Of a DNA stretch of 64,000 nt, positions 1 through 10,763 are shown piece by piece. Where the stretch lies: the NCBI GenBank assembly GCA_977006965.1, contig OZ345358.1, forward strand, positions 2,046,001 through 2,110,000. Reading direction: 5' to 3'. The number at the start of each line of letters is the position of its first letter. Within the stretch, counting starts at the first letter, position 1. The position numbers and the translations under genes were made by a program. The DNA is from Phymatolithon calcareum (Eukaryota; Rhodophyta; Florideophyceae; Hapalidiales). The notes under the pieces were generated by a model that was not told the origin of the DNA, did no database searches, and saw nothing but the letters and a program-made list of their open reading frames with translations.

Positions 1-2827
1 CCGCAGCATATATCTGCCGCACTTCAACTGGTTGAGACTGTTGTAACAAGCACGTCGTTGCTATCCATCTGCTTGACGCTTTTAACGAGCCCGATAATGG
101 ATAGCTTTCGTTTGCAAAAATTATATGGATCTCATTCCCTCAATTGAGGGAAAATCCCGTCAACTAGACACGAATCGTGCATACTGCAGTACAGCTCGCT
201 CACGGCAGAACAGAGTGGAAGAATCTTACGCCCTCGAAACGCCGTTTGCCCCCTTAGAGGAGATGCAACGTGAATGAATCTAGCTTCTTTGCCATGGTGC
301 TATAGATTTCTCTCTACCCTGACCGTAATCCGGCCATGACGGCCTTTGCTGTGCTGACGTTTAAATGCAGTCCGTCCTAAAGCCAGAATGGGCGTTGATA
401 TTCTTTTTGAAAGCCCCGCAGTCAGGTGCAGGGCTTCCTGCTGACTAATTGCTCCGGTGCTCATTGTTGAGAAGGCACTTTCTCATGTTCGGTCTTCTTA
501 CGTAAACGTTACATGTTTGGGCGCGAATGGTGGTTGTATAACTACTAAGATCTTTACTTTCTTTACATTGGAACCAACAGTAACACCAAAAGCTGCCTCA
601 GATCGTGTTAATGGCCCTATCGGCTTAGGAACGAAAAAGTCACCTCTAATTGCGTCGGCCCGTCCTCTCTATAAAAGAAAAAGTTTTTGCTGTGGACAAA
701 TCTTCTGCATTTGTAAACGCTTCCCTTTCGATTAGGTTTTAAACTCATCTAACACGATTGCGCACGGCATATCCAACCAAATAAGATTTGAATACAGCTC
801 AAGACAGCAGTCGAAGAGAAATGTGAATGAGAGGAGAATTGGAGACTCACCGTCAGGCTTGGATCATTCCCCGAGAATAAGTCAATATCCTTATTCTGCT
901 AAGAGCCACCAGGCTAACTTTCCAGGACCATCTATCGGTAGAAGAGGACTTCCTTGGCATTAGATCAGGTCACCCAAAAGGGCTGGGTTGCTCAAGGAGC
1001 TCGAAGTCGTTATATAAAGAGAACAGACAGTGTCAGAAGATGTGAATCTTCAATGCCTGATTGTAAACTGGCCCAGTGAATCGTAGCAGAAAAGAGAAGA
1101 ATCGAATTCGCCTTGAGCAATCTGTCACACGCCGTACCATAAATCTCAAATTCTATACCGTATACTCATATGAGGTTGAGAGAGCTGTTGTGAACTCGGA
1201 TTGTCTCAATTTAGCACGTGCGTAGATATAGGAACGAAAAGCCACCGGTCCCATCACTCCTCCTCGGAGTTCATCTCTGCATTCGATGCGTTCAAAGCTT
1301 GGACGCTAATCCTTTTCCAGAACTCCTCAAACTTGAATTAAGGCTTGGGGAATCCATTAGTTAAGTTTTTGTAATGTGCACAAGCAACGACCTGTTGCTT
1401 TCCGGGATAGAGGTTTCGAGACGCACCTGCCAGTGTCAGTTTTGGTCGGAACATCACGTTCATACAGAATTCCCTGCCGACAAAGACCTTTTTCTTGGGC
1501 CTCATTTAGGGGACATGTATGCTCGAAGGCGTCACGAAAAGAAGGCAAAAGGTATGTCATTCGGGTGAAGGATATCATACAGGCGACTCCACAACAGCTA
1601 CAGTCTTGATCTGCTCCGTCGCTCCGCTTCGGCGACACGAAGTCTTCGTCTTGCATCGTCCTTGTCATCGGCATCACGTCGTGGGCGTCTAGCGTTGATT
1701 TTTCTCTGCGCTGGGCTTCTGGTGTCGATCATTTCTCACGGCTCTGTGGTCCAAAAGAAGTCACGGCTTTATTAGGGAGGAATTGAGCACTCTCTCATTC
1801 TACAAAAAAGGAGGCATTAACATGCAATATACGATTCGGTATGCCGGTGACACCCGGTGCCGGCTATATACCCGTAAGGTCCTTTTAGGAGAATACAGAT
1901 TTTGCGTCCTTCTTAGCAGTCTGGAAAAGTCCGTAATTTCAGTCGTAAATATTTTTGACTGGAAATGAGGACGCGGCATAGGTCGCAGTGGCTGCTGTGA
2001 GCATCTATGGGACACTTTTTCTCATAACGATTTCGGAAGTGGAATTGCTTTTCATCCAAAGTTTTTGTGATGGACTTGCCAAAAACTCGAGTTTTTTGTC
2101 TTTTGGAATCGTGTTCCAAGTTTTTGCTCAGAAGTGTCTGAAAACATCTGGTCAGCAAATCGACGCTGCACGTGATATCAGCCAGTCCAACCTTTGCCGC
2201 GCCTCATAACCAGTCCACAACATAATGACTGGTAATGAGGACATTTTTGACAGCTCAATGCCGGGATCTTGATGAATTCTCAAGATGACCCCTCTCGCAA
2301 TAAAGATAGTATCGTTGAGATACTGTAAATGCCGTTACAGAGGCCTCAAGACGTCTAACACAAACCAAATCTCGAATGGTCGATACAACATTAAGCTTCT
2401 TAGACCTTTCTTTCATACGTTTGGCATAAGCAGCCTTTTCCGCGCAGAGCGATCTCAACACGAAGGGCACCGCTGTCCGTGATCTTCGCACTGCCCGCCA
2501 CTGAGCACTCGGATCTTCAGCTCGTTTGAATTTTCGTTGGGGATAATAACCATGATGTGGGTATCCTCTGATGCAAATGGACGAGAAAAGGCCGCTTGAT
2601 ATTATGACATTGCTTTCGTGAATGCTCTTGTAATTCACCGATCCATATCTCCTAGAGCAAACAGCCCTTTCAGACAACCCGATCTCTTTCAAAGGACATA
2701 ACATACTCAAATAAGATAAATAGTCCTATGTTATTATACCTCCATCTCTGAAGTACGAACATAGTAGTGATTATCTTTATTGACTATCTCCTTTGCACAA
2801 AATAAAATAGCATTTCTCTGAATCAAT
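1..2827. other. Left-edge region without a recognisable gene
   Basis: I see no open frame on either strand with a recognisable domain, and no transposon termini. The short open frames here (up to about 150 codons at 2255-2710 on the minus strand) lack low-ambiguity coding features and overlap one another on opposite strands. The region probably contains the 3' flank of the sulfotransferase gene and decayed intergenic DNA. Confidence 0.4.
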
Positions 2828-4228
2828 CTAAGCTCGGTAATCGTACCGCCTATTTTTTACCAGATGCTCGCATTTGAACCGCTTCACATGTTGTTGAAAC
2901 ATGCGCACACCTTCGTAGTATATCGCGAGGTCGACTTGTTCCTTCTTGTTAAACATCTTTTTCTCCTCCGTTGATAATCTTTCCCATATATTTGGCGCCT
3001 TCAATGTATAAGACCCGCTATTGGCAACTGGTATCTTCCCCGCCACCTTTTCAGTTCCGGCGTTATCGATCCCATGGGCGGCGTTGAAAACCTCAATAGT
3101 CTTCCTCAGCATACATTTGGACGCCGGGCTTTCCGACTGCATCCCGATGAAGATATACTTTCGCAAGATCTTCAACGCCTTCTCAGCAATCTGCTTTTCT
3201 TGACTCTTTTTCACGGCATAGTAACCGTTTCGATAAGTACCGACATACCCATCCCTCCCGTCTGAGAGCAGACGGCCCGCCATATAATTGGGGCCGACGT
3301 CTCGCCCGAGATTAATTCCATAACGACTTTTATCGTACAGAATAAAGTCACGAACTTCATCGAAGCTGATCGCACGCTCGTCACGCTTCGCCTCGCGCAC
3401 CATAAAGTGGAAGAAGAACGATACCTTGCGATCGAACGGATGTCGCATGACCGTGAACGTCCGCAAGTCTCGTTTCGTAAGGAAGTCTTGAGCACCGTGC
3501 ATCCAATATTGATGCCCGAATATCACATCCAGTTTGTTCCGCTGCGCCTCGTTCATCGCCCACACAGGCTTCCAGTCACAACGCCACCTCTGCAAAGGAG
3601 GCTTTGCGTCATAGCAAGAGTCTCGACATTTCACGAGCTCCCCGTTGCGCTTCTTCTTGCTCTTGAAGAAGGCGAATAGAGCGATTTTGAAGCTGACTCC
3701 ACCCGTTTTGTGGAAATGCATGAAATTCAAAGTAGTCTTCGAGCTGAAGTTGAGGTACGCCGCTAAGCTTTCCTCAGATTTTTGCGGCGCGATAGATACT
3801 TTTTTCGATGGAGGGCCAGGTTTTACAACATCTGCCGGCAGCGTCGGATTCCCAGAGGACTTTTTCGAATCGACTTTCGTCCCTTCCGAGAATGAACCTT
3901 GTTTAGTTCCATGACGCTTCTCCGTGGGGGTACTCGGTGCAGTAGCAGATGTGGGACCCGAAACTGGGTTGACGGAAGTGGGCTGGTCTGCATGGACGAG
4001 TGTGATGCTTTTCTTGAAGAAGATATTGACGCCGGTAGTGTACTGTATGGCGACACCGGAGCAGAGAAGGACGAAGGAGAGCAAGAAGAGAGCGTTGCGA
4101 GGGGAAAAGGGGTATAGACGGGAGCCAGTTTGAGGCGAGCGGTTATCCTTCCATGCGTTTCCCCTAGCTTGAGTACCGGAAACCTTATCGTACGGCAATC
4201 GTCTTTCGACTCGCGACTGGACGATCAT
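2828..4228 (-). CDS. Type II membrane carbohydrate-type sulfotransferase, 466 aa
   Basis: Predicted Golgi sulfotransferase that would transfer sulfate from PAPS to a sugar acceptor. The frame starts at an ATG and is uninterrupted. Residues 1-44 are basic cytosolic tail, about 45-63 form one hydrophobic signal-anchor, 75-150 are a Ser/Thr/Pro/Lys-rich stem, and the catalytic domain follows. The 5'-phosphosulfate loop is HKTGGVSFK (residues 173-181) and the 3'-phosphate motif is MRHPFDRKVSFF (about 261-272), both diagnostic of the membrane-bound Sulfotransfer_2-like superfamily. Cysteines at 201, 205 and 216 could form lumenal disulfides. In red algae such enzymes are expected in sulfated galactan synthesis, but the acceptor here is unknown. 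There is no partner gene nearby. Function class is confident; substrate is not. Confidence 0.9.
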   Translation of the reverse strand: MIVQSRVERRLPYDKVSGTQARGNAWKDNRSPQTGSRLYPFSPRNALFLLSFVLLCSGVAIQYTTGVNIFFKKSITLVHADQPTSVNPVSGPTSATAPSTPTEKRHGTKQGSFSEGTKVDSKKSSGNPTLPADVVKPGPPSKKVSIAPQKSEESLAAYLNFSSKTTLNFMHFHKTGGVSFKIALFAFFKSKKKRNGELVKCRDSCYDAKPPLQRWRCDWKPVWAMNEAQRNKLDVIFGHQYWMHGAQDFLTKRDLRTFTVMRHPFDRKVSFFFHFMVREAKRDERAISFDEVRDFILYDKSRYGINLGRDVGPNYMAGRLLSDGRDGYVGTYRNGYYAVKKSQEKQIAEKALKILRKYIFIGMQSESPASKCMLRKTIEVFNAAHGIDNAGTEKVAGKIPVANSGSYTLKAPNIWERLSTEEKKMFNKKEQVDLAIYYEGVRMFQQHVKRFKCEHLVKNRRYDYRA

Positions 4229-4534
4229 GCCTGGTCAAGCTTCGAGCTCTGCGTCAAGGGCAATCGCAAGCTTTTCCTTCCCTCAAATGCGTCTCATTTT
4301 TTCCAAAAATAAGACGCCCCATTCTGAAAGAATACAGCAGTGGCTCCCATTCTTTGGTCTCTCGTTCCATCAACCGTCCGCTCCGCGCCGTGTGAGGGAA
4401 GCCGAGCGTTGCAATTTTGTATTGCTGTTATCAGGTCCTTGTGAAAAATAACGTAAATTGTATGGATGCGTTTTCTGTACTTTCTACATTTGGAACGTTG
4501 GGCATAGTTGTTGGATGCGCATAAAATCAAGCAA

Positions 4535-4582
4535 CAGTGATGTTTCCATGCTGAGTCATGCTGCAGCATGGAAACATCACTG
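4535..4582. repeat. Perfect 19-bp-arm hairpin
   Basis: Arms 4535-4553 and 4564-4582 are exact reverse complements (CAGTGATGTTTCCATGCTG and its complement) around a 10-nt spacer. It lies about 310 bp upstream of the sulfotransferase ATG. There is no T-tract next to it, so it is not a classical terminator. It resembles the other short perfect hairpins in this window. Confidence 0.9.
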
Positions 4583-4779
4583 CAGTATTGCTGACCACAA
4601 ATCGACCAATTGTAGCTGTGCTCATCGAGACGGTGCCTTGAACTATGCCGTATCAAAAACGGCTTTGAAAATGAACCCTAATGATTATGACACCTTCTTC
4701 AGGTCTATCGCGCCCAACTCCCCAAAGTGAAGCCCCTTGTATTCCGACGTCCAGACGCATTACTAAATTTTAGGAATAC

Positions 4780-4819
4780 CCGACGAACTGCTAATAATAC
4801 AGTATTAGCAGTTCGTCGG
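4780..4819. repeat. Perfect 17-bp-arm hairpin
   Basis: Arms 4780-4796 and 4803-4819 are exact reverse complements (CCGACGAACTGCTAATA and its complement) with a 6-nt loop. It is only about 200 bp from the hairpin at 4535-4582 but unrelated to it in sequence, so the two are not copies of one element. Confidence 0.9.
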
Positions 4820-6312
4820 AGATATTATCCTGTACATCTGTACAGTTTTCCTGATCCAGGGTGCCGCAGGCGTTCGCGATCGCCGACACGGATGTGGATC
4901 AGAATGCCCACGATGTCGTCAGGTTGGCACTTGCTTCGTTCATTATGCACTCGTATACAATAGTCAGCGAGAAGGTCGTCCTTCTGGAACAATTACTGGG
5001 CTTTACCGCGGCTTCGTCTCCACTGCAGAATACTCTTCTCAACATGCGAGTTTCGGAATTTAAGGAATTGCGATCTGGTTCCAGCAGATGTTGCAACGAA
5101 GGGCGTCAGTTGTCCCAAATCAGTAAGAACCAGTTCAGAACGAAAACAGAACTTTTTTCCCTTCTCGTGCTCAGCGTTGTAGAACCCTGAGAAAGTCCAC
5201 GTGTTCTAGAATGTCGCCCTACACGAGTTCGTCGTTCTTGGCACGTCCATGCTTACAATCAGAATGTGATGATATTGCCAGGCTGGCGAACATGGAGAGA
5301 ATTTCAAATACTAAAATTGAGGTTATTTTCAAGTGGACCGAAAACAAGTTCGTTGACGCTTTTTGCAGCGGTGAAGTTGTTGCCAGACGTTGGTGGACAG
5401 TGCCAGACGGAAGATGTCCCAAATGTTCAAGCTCGAGAAGAGAGCGAATCCAAAGGTCAATTTCAACGTGAAGGCTACCGTTTATGTAGATGTCACTGAT
5501 ATGCACGCATCAGGGGATGAGTGCCCCTACGAAAAGTTGTCCGCGAAATGGACGCGCAACCTCGGGCTGGAGAAGAACTCTTGGTTAAGGGTATGGCAGC
5601 GAGGTCGATTTGTTCTTTCCGGTGTAGATAAAGGATAAGGCGCCAATTACTAATATGATATTTGGCAATTGTGCCAACGTGAGTGTGCGGTGGCACGGCA
5701 GAAATCGATCCATTGCCAGGAATTTGCATCGCCTGGTGTGGCACAAGAAACCGGGAGTAGGCCCGTGCCGGGAGCCCGCCGTGTGCTTACGTGGGAGTTA
5801 TAGGTTCAAGCAGTAAAATTGTATTAGGGTCTACTTGGTGCAATGCCCTTCGACGTATTCGGGATGCATGATTGAAGTTGCCTGCAAAGTACCGTACGTC
5901 GATTGTCTGATTTCAGAAAAGGCATGGAATCATGCTCTTTTTCGTACTGCCGGTGACAACTTTTCCTCAGGCAATTTCAGTGAAATGCCTGAAAGACGTA
6001 CGATTTCGCCGTTAATCTCGATGACCTGAATTTGACGGATACTGCTCGCCGATTGATGAAACAGACCAACGACGGAGTTGCACATCAGACTAAAAGTGCA
6101 CGCGTCGTTTACTCCGAGGGCTACGGTGTCGTTCTGCGGAGCGACGGGGACATCATGCACAGGGAAGATATGGATTCAAAAGTGCGCGAGGTGCAGCATT
6201 CGAGAGCAAAGACTGTCGTTGCGAAAGAACTCCGCCGAGCGACATTTTGAGAAGGAAATGAGAATGAATATCTCATCTCCAGAAGAACTGTGAGTTTTAA
6301 CCTTTTAAAAAA

Positions 6313-7672
6313 GAGGAAATTCGCTGCATGGACCGAAAAAGGTGACAAAATTCGCTAAATCGGCACCCCTTGCAATAACTACTACTCGTTATGATACACA
6401 GAGCACTCCATAGAAATAAACTTATCCAAAAAATAATATTTATTTCATGCGCAACTCTCTATGCTTCAGCTCCGCGTCGCAAGTAGCATCTCCGTCATCG
6501 CAGGCGGTGAGGTCAATTATCATGGACTGAGCCGCTTTGTCGATGTGTTTTCGCTTCGCCTCAACAATATTGCGGATGTTCGGCCTGGCGCGTGTCTGCG
6601 AGAAGTGACCGTTGTTTCCGCACGAGGAGCCGTGACGGGACTTCATTTTGGACGGGAAGTAGGGCCTCTTGCGCTTGCGGCCCAGCTTAGCGACAAGGTC
6701 AAACGGACCAAATCATCCTGTACTAGCTGTTAACTAGTGACTGCAACACGAATGATGATACCCTCGTGTTGCTTGGCCCACGCTATCAATAGCCATGCGT
6801 CCCACGCCAGATCTTGTTTCACGGGTCGAACGCGGCTCGATGCTGCGCCAAGCGTCTAGAACAGTACAAAAGTGCAACGACGACGTGGCGACATGGCCGC
6901 TGGTGCTCTTCAAAGTGGTGACAAGAGCATATAGCGTGGTAGTCGCTGTTAACTAGCACAGGGAATGGTGTCACTTGGCTGCTAACAACAAACCTCAGCA
7001 TGTCACTTTCGATGACCTCCAGCTCCACAAGCAGCTTCCCCCCCTCAGAGGATTTTTCCTGGTGGTTCTTGTAGCAGCAAGGCGTGAGGAACTTGCCCGT
7101 CGATGTGCCTTGCCAATAGACTTGTTGTGGGCGATTAAGAGGTTGACAACGTTGTCAAAGTTTGCTCCAGGACAGTCACCCACCCTTAGTACGAGCTCCT
7201 TCTTCTCCATGAGTTCAGACGGTTCGGGCGAGAGCGTTGTGAGTTAGCTCAGCAATCGAATGCGACGAAATGCAGAGTACTTTGCGTAGCGGATTAGCAG
7301 TGTAATGATAAGGAAGCTGATTGAAGATATGGGTAGTCAAGGAGCATGGGCAATTGGTACACTCAGCAGAACCCTGAAGAAGCCTACATGGACCCCTACC
7401 GAAGAGAATGAAGTGGCGCGAGCCATTGACGTGATATTATGCAATTCTGAATAAGATAACTGACAACTCTCGATGCTAGTATAATGCGATTAGAAACGTG
7501 CCGACTTTCCTCAAGTTGGGACACATGGTACCTTCTCAATAAAACCTCTTAATTACGTGTAATGATAAGCGGCTGTCTAGCTGAGTTCATAACGAGTACA
7601 GTAGTAGTATTTGTAAGGGTGCCGATGCAGCGAATTTTGCCACCTTTTTCGGTCCATGCAGCGAATTTCCTC
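6313..7672 (-). mobile_element. Non-autonomous Mutator-like element (SWIM family), copy 1
   Basis: Flanked by inverted termini beginning GAGGAAATTCGCTGCATG at both ends; the similarity continues inward for about 55 bp with some mismatches. The 1.36-kb interior encodes only the carboxy-terminal part of a MULE transposase: a SWIM zinc finger and a zinc-knuckle remnant on the minus strand. No DDE catalytic domain is present, so it is an internally deleted derivative. Copies at 15921-17284 and 32821-34203 are closely similar and lie in the opposite orientation. I cannot define a clean target duplication here. Confidence 0.75.
6440..7210 (-). pseudogene. MULE transposase C-terminal remnant (SWIM zinc finger)
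   Basis: The minus strand begins with an ATG at 7210 (MEKKELVLRVGD...), then continues in a shifted frame through the SWIM finger, where CSCHHFEEHQRPCRHV supplies the CxCx(n)CxH ligands, and in a third frame to a Cys/His cluster (SSCGNNGHFSQTR) and an acidic tail. SWIM fingers are typical of MULE and FAR1-like transposases. At least two frame changes interrupt this copy. The last cysteine of the zinc knuckle is replaced by arginine, so this part is decayed. Confidence 0.65.
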
Positions 7673-9799
7673 GAAATAAAACTGTACTGTTTCCTATACA
7701 TCATGTGGGACCTTGTTGAGCACTAGACCTTCGAGTAGTGTCCTTGGTGAAATGTTTTCTTTCTTTATGTCAGAAAACTAAACTTGGCAACGTTTGGAGC
7801 AATCGAGCAGCAGCTTGCTATGACTCAACGTCCGTGCGACAAGTAAAGATCGTCGACAAGAGCCGGAATGGTAATTTGCTTCAATATGTTCGGCGGTTTC
7901 ATGGAAGGTTCGTCCTGCTCTGAGTGTCGGCGAGTGTGATAATTCCGGTCGTGCATGCTCCACAATGCCCAGTTTCCATATTCAAATGCCATCGAGGTAC
8001 TTCCCGTAATGCAATGAAGGCACACGCGCGCGGATCATGATCCCCTCGTTTGCTCCGACGGAGATGCGTCTCGAGGAGGGCTTGCAGTTGGAAGAGAAGG
8101 AACTCGAGAAGACTTCTTTTATTTTAGTGTGGAGAAAGAGTAATTTGTGGATTGCTCTCCTAACGTTATAGATAGGTCAGAAGGGAGGGACCTTCTGCAA
8201 ATTTTAATTCGTTCAATTTTGCCGTAGTGAGCCTCAAGCCTGGGTATAAAAACCGATAATTCGGTGACATTTCCCATATTTATGTCTGATTGAGCTCGAT
8301 GAGTGATGAAAGTTGCATGCGAATCTACGGGTGATAGTTGCGGCTCTGGCGAAAAAGGAGTCGGTAACGATGACAGCGCTGGTGCGATAGGTGTAGTATT
8401 GTCAATCGTCCCGCTGGGGCTTACAGCGTCGGCCAGGTATGGGCTACCTACGGTAATTACAATTACCTCTACGATAGGTTAACTAGCTTCTTTGCGTCGC
8501 TCTCCGACGTTGTCGTGGTACTAGTGCCACGTTCGACGACCCTCTACAGTAAAGGGGACAAGCACCCTTGGCTAGAAGTCTTCGTGTCCGCATCTATAAC
8601 GGTTTCCCTAGATGGATCCATTGGTCTGCTTCCCTCGGCGCTAGCGTCGTTGTACCGCTTAATCTCATCTGTGTTTCTTTTCCGTTCGTGTCCGTTCGCG
8701 TCACCACTTTATGCTGGACTTCGGGGATCTATCGTGCTCGCTCTGCCATGCGCTACCACACATCGCTCGCCTGTTTACAGTCCAGGTTCGCGCCTATCCA
8801 CTATACTACAATAGGGACGGCCGAATGACAAGCAAAAACGATAAGAAGGAAGAGAATGCAGGGACAAACGATGTCGTTGTCGTCGTCACGCGTCGACGTT
8901 GGCTTGGCCGTCAACCTTAATACGAACACGAGAAGCGAAGGGAAATATAGGAGTGCGGTGTGTGCGACTTCGCCGTACTGGATTGCTGGGAAAGCCCACT
9001 GCACGCGTTGGACTGAGTCTGAGTGGGAAGCTTTTGAGTACGTACAGGCGATTCTGAGCGTGCGGCAATCCGAGTACTGTAGTCGAGCCAAAACCAGAAA
9101 ACGTCCACCTTACTTTACTGAGAAGGTTTAACTGCATTATGTACTATCGGCATGCCGAAGCGACAGAAGAAAAGAAAGAAACAGGTTAGTTATTCTGGGG
9201 ACTGATCCCCGTGGCTCGACGGCAAGGGCGATCTGCGCATATAGAACGAAGAAGAAGGGCACAGGCGTCGGGATTATTTGGCAATCCGAAGTGGCGGACA
9301 GTCGCGAGAGAATCAGCATCTTCAACCACTCATACAACTAACGTTGTGTGTCGCCATGTTGTCGCTGGACATATAATGAAGAGGCAACATTTAGTTGCTT
9401 CGGGCGGAATCGACTAATGACGAGCGGTAGGCAGAGCAGAACCGTGCTGACAATAGTCAGCAGGATTAACTCCATGCCATAATCTGATTAGATGTAAAAA
9501 TAGATGCGTTGCTTATTGTTACGCAATTCTTACCAGGCGCCACACTAAAGTATAAATTTTAACCAAAAAAAATTCTAATAACAAATGACATGTTGATTTC
9601 AGAAAGAGCACGCAGTAGCAGCTGTTCTGCTAGGACGAGATCAGCAGGCACCCCGTCTGCACCATCTCGCAGCAATTTGGAAAGACTGCACATGGCCGCT
9701 TCATGAATGCGTAATTTCACTCTGTATTGAGGCTCCTTTTTCTTTCCTTCTTTTACTTCGGGATTTCTCGAAGCTGATGGAAAAACTCCGCATCCTTAC
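7673..9799. other. Region without recognised genes
   Basis: Several short overlapping open frames on both strands (for example 8856-9131, 91 codons from ATG, plus strand), none with a motif I recognise. I see no transposon termini. 8515-8814 is open on the plus strand but lacks an ATG near its start and looks like chance. Confidence 0.35.
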
Positions 9800-10065
9800 G
9801 GCTCTAGTAGACCTTAACAGATACGAGTGGTACTTGATGTCACAACAGCTGTCCAAGCTGCACAAGGTGCAGACCATGGTCCAGCTTAACATCCTTATCG
9901 CTACGCAGCCAATCTTCAGTCGCCGTCCTTCAAAGGGATGCCCGGGTTGGAAACCATTTAGGACGTTCACGGTAGCTAATCATCTCTCTGCCTTCTTTCA
10001 TTTCCTTCTGTCTTCTCTCCCAGCTTCCTTGAGCGTTGCGGCACACCACACAGGGCGGAATCCAT
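9800..10065 (+). repeat. Dispersed degenerate repeat, copy 1 (mate at 40835-41065)
   Basis: This stretch resembles the reverse complement of 40835-41065 over about 230 bp, at roughly three quarters identity by eye. Both read EWYLMSQQL early and SLPASLS(V/I)AA late in their frames, but the open frame shifts between copies. It may be a decayed gene family member or a transposon fragment; I do not recognise the protein. Confidence 0.5.
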
Positions 10066-10252
10066 GTACTACCATACTAACAGAAGGTGATAGTCTTCTC
10101 CCATGGGAGGCCGGAGCACAGCTCTTGTCATTTCAAAAACCCTGCAATGTAGCGGGGAAAAATTCCTGACTGAACTCTTGGCTCCTTCCTGTGACGCACA
10201 GATGGCACGGGTAGCCGGACCGGTCATCATAACTGGCCCGTATCAAATCCGC

Positions 10253-10444
10253 TTAAATTCGCAAGATTTCTTCGGGCGCGTTCGCGATAGCGCCAGCCAT
10301 TTCCGACGGAATTACCGTCAGAAGAATCGCGTTGAGCAGCATTACTGCTGCGGCCACTTGCGCCAGCGCGGGCACGGGCGCCCGCGCCGGAATCTTGTCC
10401 TTTGTCGCTTTGCAGAGGGTTCCTTCGAAAATCGGGACAGCTCG
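10253..10444 (-). other. Possible exon with a hydrophobic, targeting-like segment
   Basis: A stop-to-stop minus-strand frame of 63 codons without an upstream ATG. Its composition is strikingly protein-like: a basic/proline stretch (KIPARAPVPALAQ), a hydrophobic run (VAAAVMLLNAILLTVI) and an A-x-A type end (MAGAIANA) before a short tail and stop. This resembles a signal or thylakoid-lumen transfer domain. The plus strand is open here as well, which weakens the case. No splice-linked first exon could be established. Treat as a candidate exon or relic only. Confidence 0.2.
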
Positions 10445-10763
10445 TTAAACGCACAGTTTAAGACGACCTCCTGTATTGAGGCTCTGCAGGCAAGCCCTCA
10501 ACACCAGAGTCGATCAAATGTCGTACTCTGCAGTAAGAATTGCCGGTCCCGCCTTTCCCTATCACATGGGTGTAGAGCTCCTGAGCACGAGCAGGATTTC
10601 TTACCACACCATGGCCGCCAAATTGCAACAAAAATTCCTAAGCTGTACACTACGTCAGCGCTTGCAGGTCTTTCCATCACACTCGAGAAAAGCTCCAAAT
10701 AACGTGTGGCATCCGCCTCCAGCCAAGTACTTCCATGATGAAGACTCAGCAAGAGCAACAATC

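Larger units (their letters stand above)
4229..6312. other. Intergenic region upstream of the sulfotransferase gene
   Basis: Contains the two perfect hairpins listed separately and short open frames. The only one with somewhat protein-like composition is 5414-5638 (+), 74 codons from an ATG, which matches nothing I recognise. The sulfotransferase promoter should lie just right of 4228, but I see no convincing TATA box. Otherwise empty. Confidence 0.35.

Noticed and set aside
4535-4582. Rho-independent terminator
   Set aside because: No T-tract follows, the genome is eukaryotic, and the hairpin is upstream rather than downstream of the gene.
10103-10702. 199-codon plus-strand frame left of the AIG1 gene
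   Set aside because: Its composition is not protein-like, it has no motif, and the minus strand looks more coding over part of it.
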